A stretch of DNA of 8,584 bases from NCBI GenBank assembly GCA_027011235.1, contig JALVAI010000227.1, forward strand, positions 1-8,584. The letters are read 5' to 3'. Both the position numbers and the translations under genes were made by a program. Positions within the stretch are counted from its first letter, which is position 1. Each line of letters starts with the position of its first letter. Positions 6,395 to 8,584 of the stretch are shown piece by piece. This DNA comes from Desulfobulbaceae bacterium (GTDB taxonomy: Bacteria; Desulfobacterota; Desulfobulbia; Desulfobulbales; Desulfobulbaceae). The notes under the pieces are model-generated. The model had not been told where the DNA came from and did not search any database. It saw nothing but the letters and a program-made list of their open reading frames with translations.

Positions 6395-8584
6395 TTAAAA
6401 TTTCAATCCCTTAAACAGTCCCGGCACCAATTTTTTCACCTCATCTTTTATGGCCTTTTTGGCAGCCTGCCCAGCCAGATCAGACAGGGTATCGGTGATC
6501 ATATTCCTGTTGAAATCCGGCTTTTTCAAGGTTCCACGGATGGGCACCCTGATAGTTGTTCCCGCAAGGACCCGGGCCCCTTCCCGGCCAATGAGTTTTT
6601 CCGTTACCGGAATCTCGAGCAGATAATCGATGGTCTGGTCCAGACCCACCGAACCGCTGATGGTCATCTCCGAATCAGCCACCAGTACCCTCACCGGCGT
6701 ACAGCCAATACGACCATTCTTGCCAGTGCAGGTTATTTCACTTTCCTTCAGGGTCAGGGTCTGGTCGGCAACATGGAGCAGGCGCAGAACTTCCTGTAGA
6801 ATACCACGGCTGTCAAGGGTCACCCGGCCAACATCAAAAACAACCTGGAATCTGGCCATATCACCACCACCTTTTGTCACTGGCCAGTAAAACTGTTCCA
6901 TCCTCCCGCTTACCGAACCGGACGGGCTGGCCAGCACACCAAAAAGAGGATGAATTTTGGCAAGCACCCCATCGGCGAGGGGTTTGTCTATCCGGACATT
7001 TGTGAGAATCGGCGATTTTTCCGGCATGGTAAGAGCGGCAGGCCTGGCCGCAAGGTGATATGTGGTGTCAACATTGAGACGACCACTGTTGAGCCCCCCC
7101 TGTACGGCCGCATGCAGATTACCTCCGGCCAGAGAAACCGGGATCGAGAGCGGACCGGCCTCAATACCGGAAAACGTCAGTTTTTTTATCCACAGTGAGG
7201 TGGCAAACCGTCCTTTCTCAAGTCCTTTTTTGTCCAGGGCCGTATCAACAGTAAAATCCTGTTGCCTGCGGCCCTGCATGACAATGTCCTTTCCTGTCCA
7301 GGCCTTGATCAGCCTGGCAATGGCTGCAAAATCGACCGTCTGTTTCCCCTGCAGATCGACGGTCGTCTCCTTTGCCCGACCAATACTGCCGCTGGTCTGC
7401 AGGGCAAGGGGCGGGGTATTGATCTCCAGCCTGCGGACTGTTACCTCTTCTCCGGTCAGCAGGCCGGAAGATCTGAGAACAGCGCTGACTTTTTGTCCAG
7501 GGAAGATCACCTTGCCTGCTTTGACCAGTCGAAATTTCGGGATTGTCAAATCCAGGGCAACCGGATAGGGTTTCCGCCGTTGATCAGCCGTAAGGGTAAA
7601 AGTGGTCTCGCCCGAGAGCTGAAGCTGTTTCCTTGCTAAAAATCTTTCAGGTAAAAATGCTCCCAGACGGGCAAGATCAATGCGACCGTCAAGGTCAGCC
7701 TGCCATGACTGTGCTGCCCGGCGCAGGTCATCAACACCCAGACTATGGACATCAATATCAGCAACTGAGCTGCGCAACACAAGACCGCGACAACCAAGCC
7801 GCTGCTTTTCCATATCAAGGGAGATAAATGCCCCTCCCTGCTTCCGCCATTTTTTCAGGGTAGAGGCAACCTGGAGTTTATGGACGGCAATGGGTGCCTT
7901 GCTGCCTGCGTCAGCCTTTTTTGTCCGGACAACAAGATTATCTTCTTTAAATGACGTTGTTCCCCTGGCAACGGCCAACTCCTTTATACCCGCATCCAGT
8001 TCCCGGATCGCTATTGTCCTGCCGTCAAGATACCCTGCCGCAACCGCCCGCATTTGGCCCGAAAAGCCGGTGGTCACAGGCAAAACCCCAAGATTATGCA
8101 GCATCCTGGCGACACGTTGCAGCTGCATGTTCACGGACAGGTCATAGCCGGTTGAAATTCCGGTCGAGCTGCGGGTCATACCCGTTGCCGATACCGCAAT
8201 TTTGCCGGGCCACAGGGTCGCGTCACAACTGATATCGGCCCGTCCTTTTTTCTGCAGCCAGTTACCAGGCGCCACCACCCTGCCGCTAATTTTCAGAGGG
8301 GCAGCGGGCAGAACGGGTTTTCCATGTTTGCTCAGTGAAATTTTGGGACTTGTCGCATGAAATTGTATCTGATAGCGATCATCTTTTATCACTTTCGATG
8401 TTGCCTGGACAAAGAGCTGGCCAACGCCCCTCCAGGGCAAGGCAAAAAGCCGACCGATCTGCTGATTGGCCCTGGCCAGATCCAGGTTGCCGTTCAAGGA
8501 AAAATCAGCCGGTTCTCCCTTACCTTGCAGATGCGCAAAGGCGGTGGTTACATCAAGGGTATCAACAGTAATCTTTCCAGCCGA
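6395..8584 (-). CDS. AsmA-like envelope protein, N-terminus beyond the window
   Basis: The frame is open from the right edge to the TAA at 6397-6395, giving at least 729 residues with the true start outside the window. The TTG at 8497 is internal: codons before it continue the same kind of sequence (VDTLDVTTAFAHLQGKG). The protein is built of short beta strands with alternating hydrophobics and no cysteine-rich or catalytic motif. Its C-terminal quarter has the AsmA-type pattern: RVTLDSRGILQEVLRLLHV, then LKESEITCTGKNGRIGCTPV, DSEMTISGSVGLDQTIDYLL, VPIRGTLKKPDF and a basic helical tail (KKAIKDEVKKLVPGLFKG). AsmA and TamB relatives are long periplasm-spanning proteins anchored in the inner membrane and implicated in phospholipid delivery to the outer membrane. 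It is the first visible gene of the operon, ending 5 nt before crcB. The exact subfamily cannot be fixed without the N-terminus. Confidence 0.8.
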   Translation of the reverse strand, partial: SAGKITVDTLDVTTAFAHLQGKGEPADFSLNGNLDLARANQQIGRLFALPWRGVGQLFVQATSKVIKDDRYQIQFHATSPKISLSKHGKPVLPAAPLKISGRVVAPGNWLQKKGRADISCDATLWPGKIAVSATGMTRSSTGISTGYDLSVNMQLQRVARMLHNLGVLPVTTGFSGQMRAVAAGYLDGRTIAIRELDAGIKELAVARGTTSFKEDNLVVRTKKADAGSKAPIAVHKLQVASTLKKWRKQGGAFISLDMEKQRLGCRGLVLRSSVADIDVHSLGVDDLRRAAQSWQADLDGRIDLARLGAFLPERFLARKQLQLSGETTFTLTADQRRKPYPVALDLTIPKFRLVKAGKVIFPGQKVSAVLRSSGLLTGEEVTVRRLEINTPPLALQTSGSIGRAKETTVDLQGKQTVDFAAIARLIKAWTGKDIVMQGRRQQDFTVDTALDKKGLEKGRFATSLWIKKLTFSGIEAGPLSIPVSLAGGNLHAAVQGGLNSGRLNVDTTYHLAARPAALTMPEKSPILTNVRIDKPLADGVLAKIHPLFGVLASPSGSVSGRMEQFYWPVTKGGGDMARFQVVFDVGRVTLDSRGILQEVLRLLHVADQTLTLKESEITCTGKNGRIGCTPVRVLVADSEMTISGSVGLDQTIDYLLEIPVTEKLIGREGARVLAGTTIRVPIRGTLKKPDFNRNMITDTLSDLAGQAAKKAIKDEVKKLVPGLFKGLKF

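Noticed and set aside
8495..8497. Apparent start codon of the AsmA-like gene
   Set aside because: It is a TTG without a ribosome binding site, and the same frame continues open to the window edge with AsmA-like sequence, so the real start lies outside.

Overview
The window looks like a chromosomal segment of a Gram-negative bacterium. A partial AsmA-type envelope protein argues for an outer membrane. The mix of a HEAT-repeat/receiver fusion, a CoA-disulfide-reductase/rhodanese flavoprotein and a DUF190/CrcB pair is reminiscent of sulfur-metabolising Desulfobacterota. That taxonomic placement is an inference from gene content and moderate GC, not from a marker gene.

Left part (1-2071). A start-only fragment of a minus-strand gene, with a signal-peptide-like N-terminus, sits at the left edge. 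An AT-rich intergenic stretch follows, with a possible sigma70-type promoter and a small dyad. Next come a small unrecognised plus-strand ORF (406-606) and a PHP-domain phosphoesterase related to histidinol phosphatase (619-1416). These two are in the same reading frame, separated by one stop codon. The 325-base gap 1417-1741 contains the most unusual object in the window: a 135-bp AT-rich, highly palindromic element (1546-1680) with 16/17-nt terminal inverted repeats, nested internal inverted repeats and 5-bp TAGAG direct repeats exactly at both ends. It has the anatomy of a MITE. Just downstream is a 109-residue orphan protein (1742-2071) whose Shine-Dalgarno region is a run of eight Gs.

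Right part (2198-8584). Five minus-strand genes lie head to tail in what looks like one operon, read from right to left: an AsmA-like protein (running off the right edge), crcB/fluC (fluoride channel), a DUF190 protein, a CoADR-rhodanese NAD(P)H-dependent disulfide/persulfide reductase, and a HEAT-repeat protein with a C-terminal response-regulator receiver domain. The gaps are 5, 2, 42 and 50 nt. The crcB-DUF190 junction is the tightest, with the DUF190 Shine-Dalgarno lying inside the end of crcB. The right operon converges with the left plus-strand genes at about 2072-2197, where I see a small hairpin but no clear terminator.

Functionally, the operon combines envelope/lipid homeostasis (AsmA), fluoride export (CrcB with its frequent partner DUF190), thiol/persulfide redox chemistry (CoADR-RHD) and a phosphorylation-responsive scaffold (HEAT-REC). 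I see no riboswitch, RNA gene, CRISPR array or transposase in the window.
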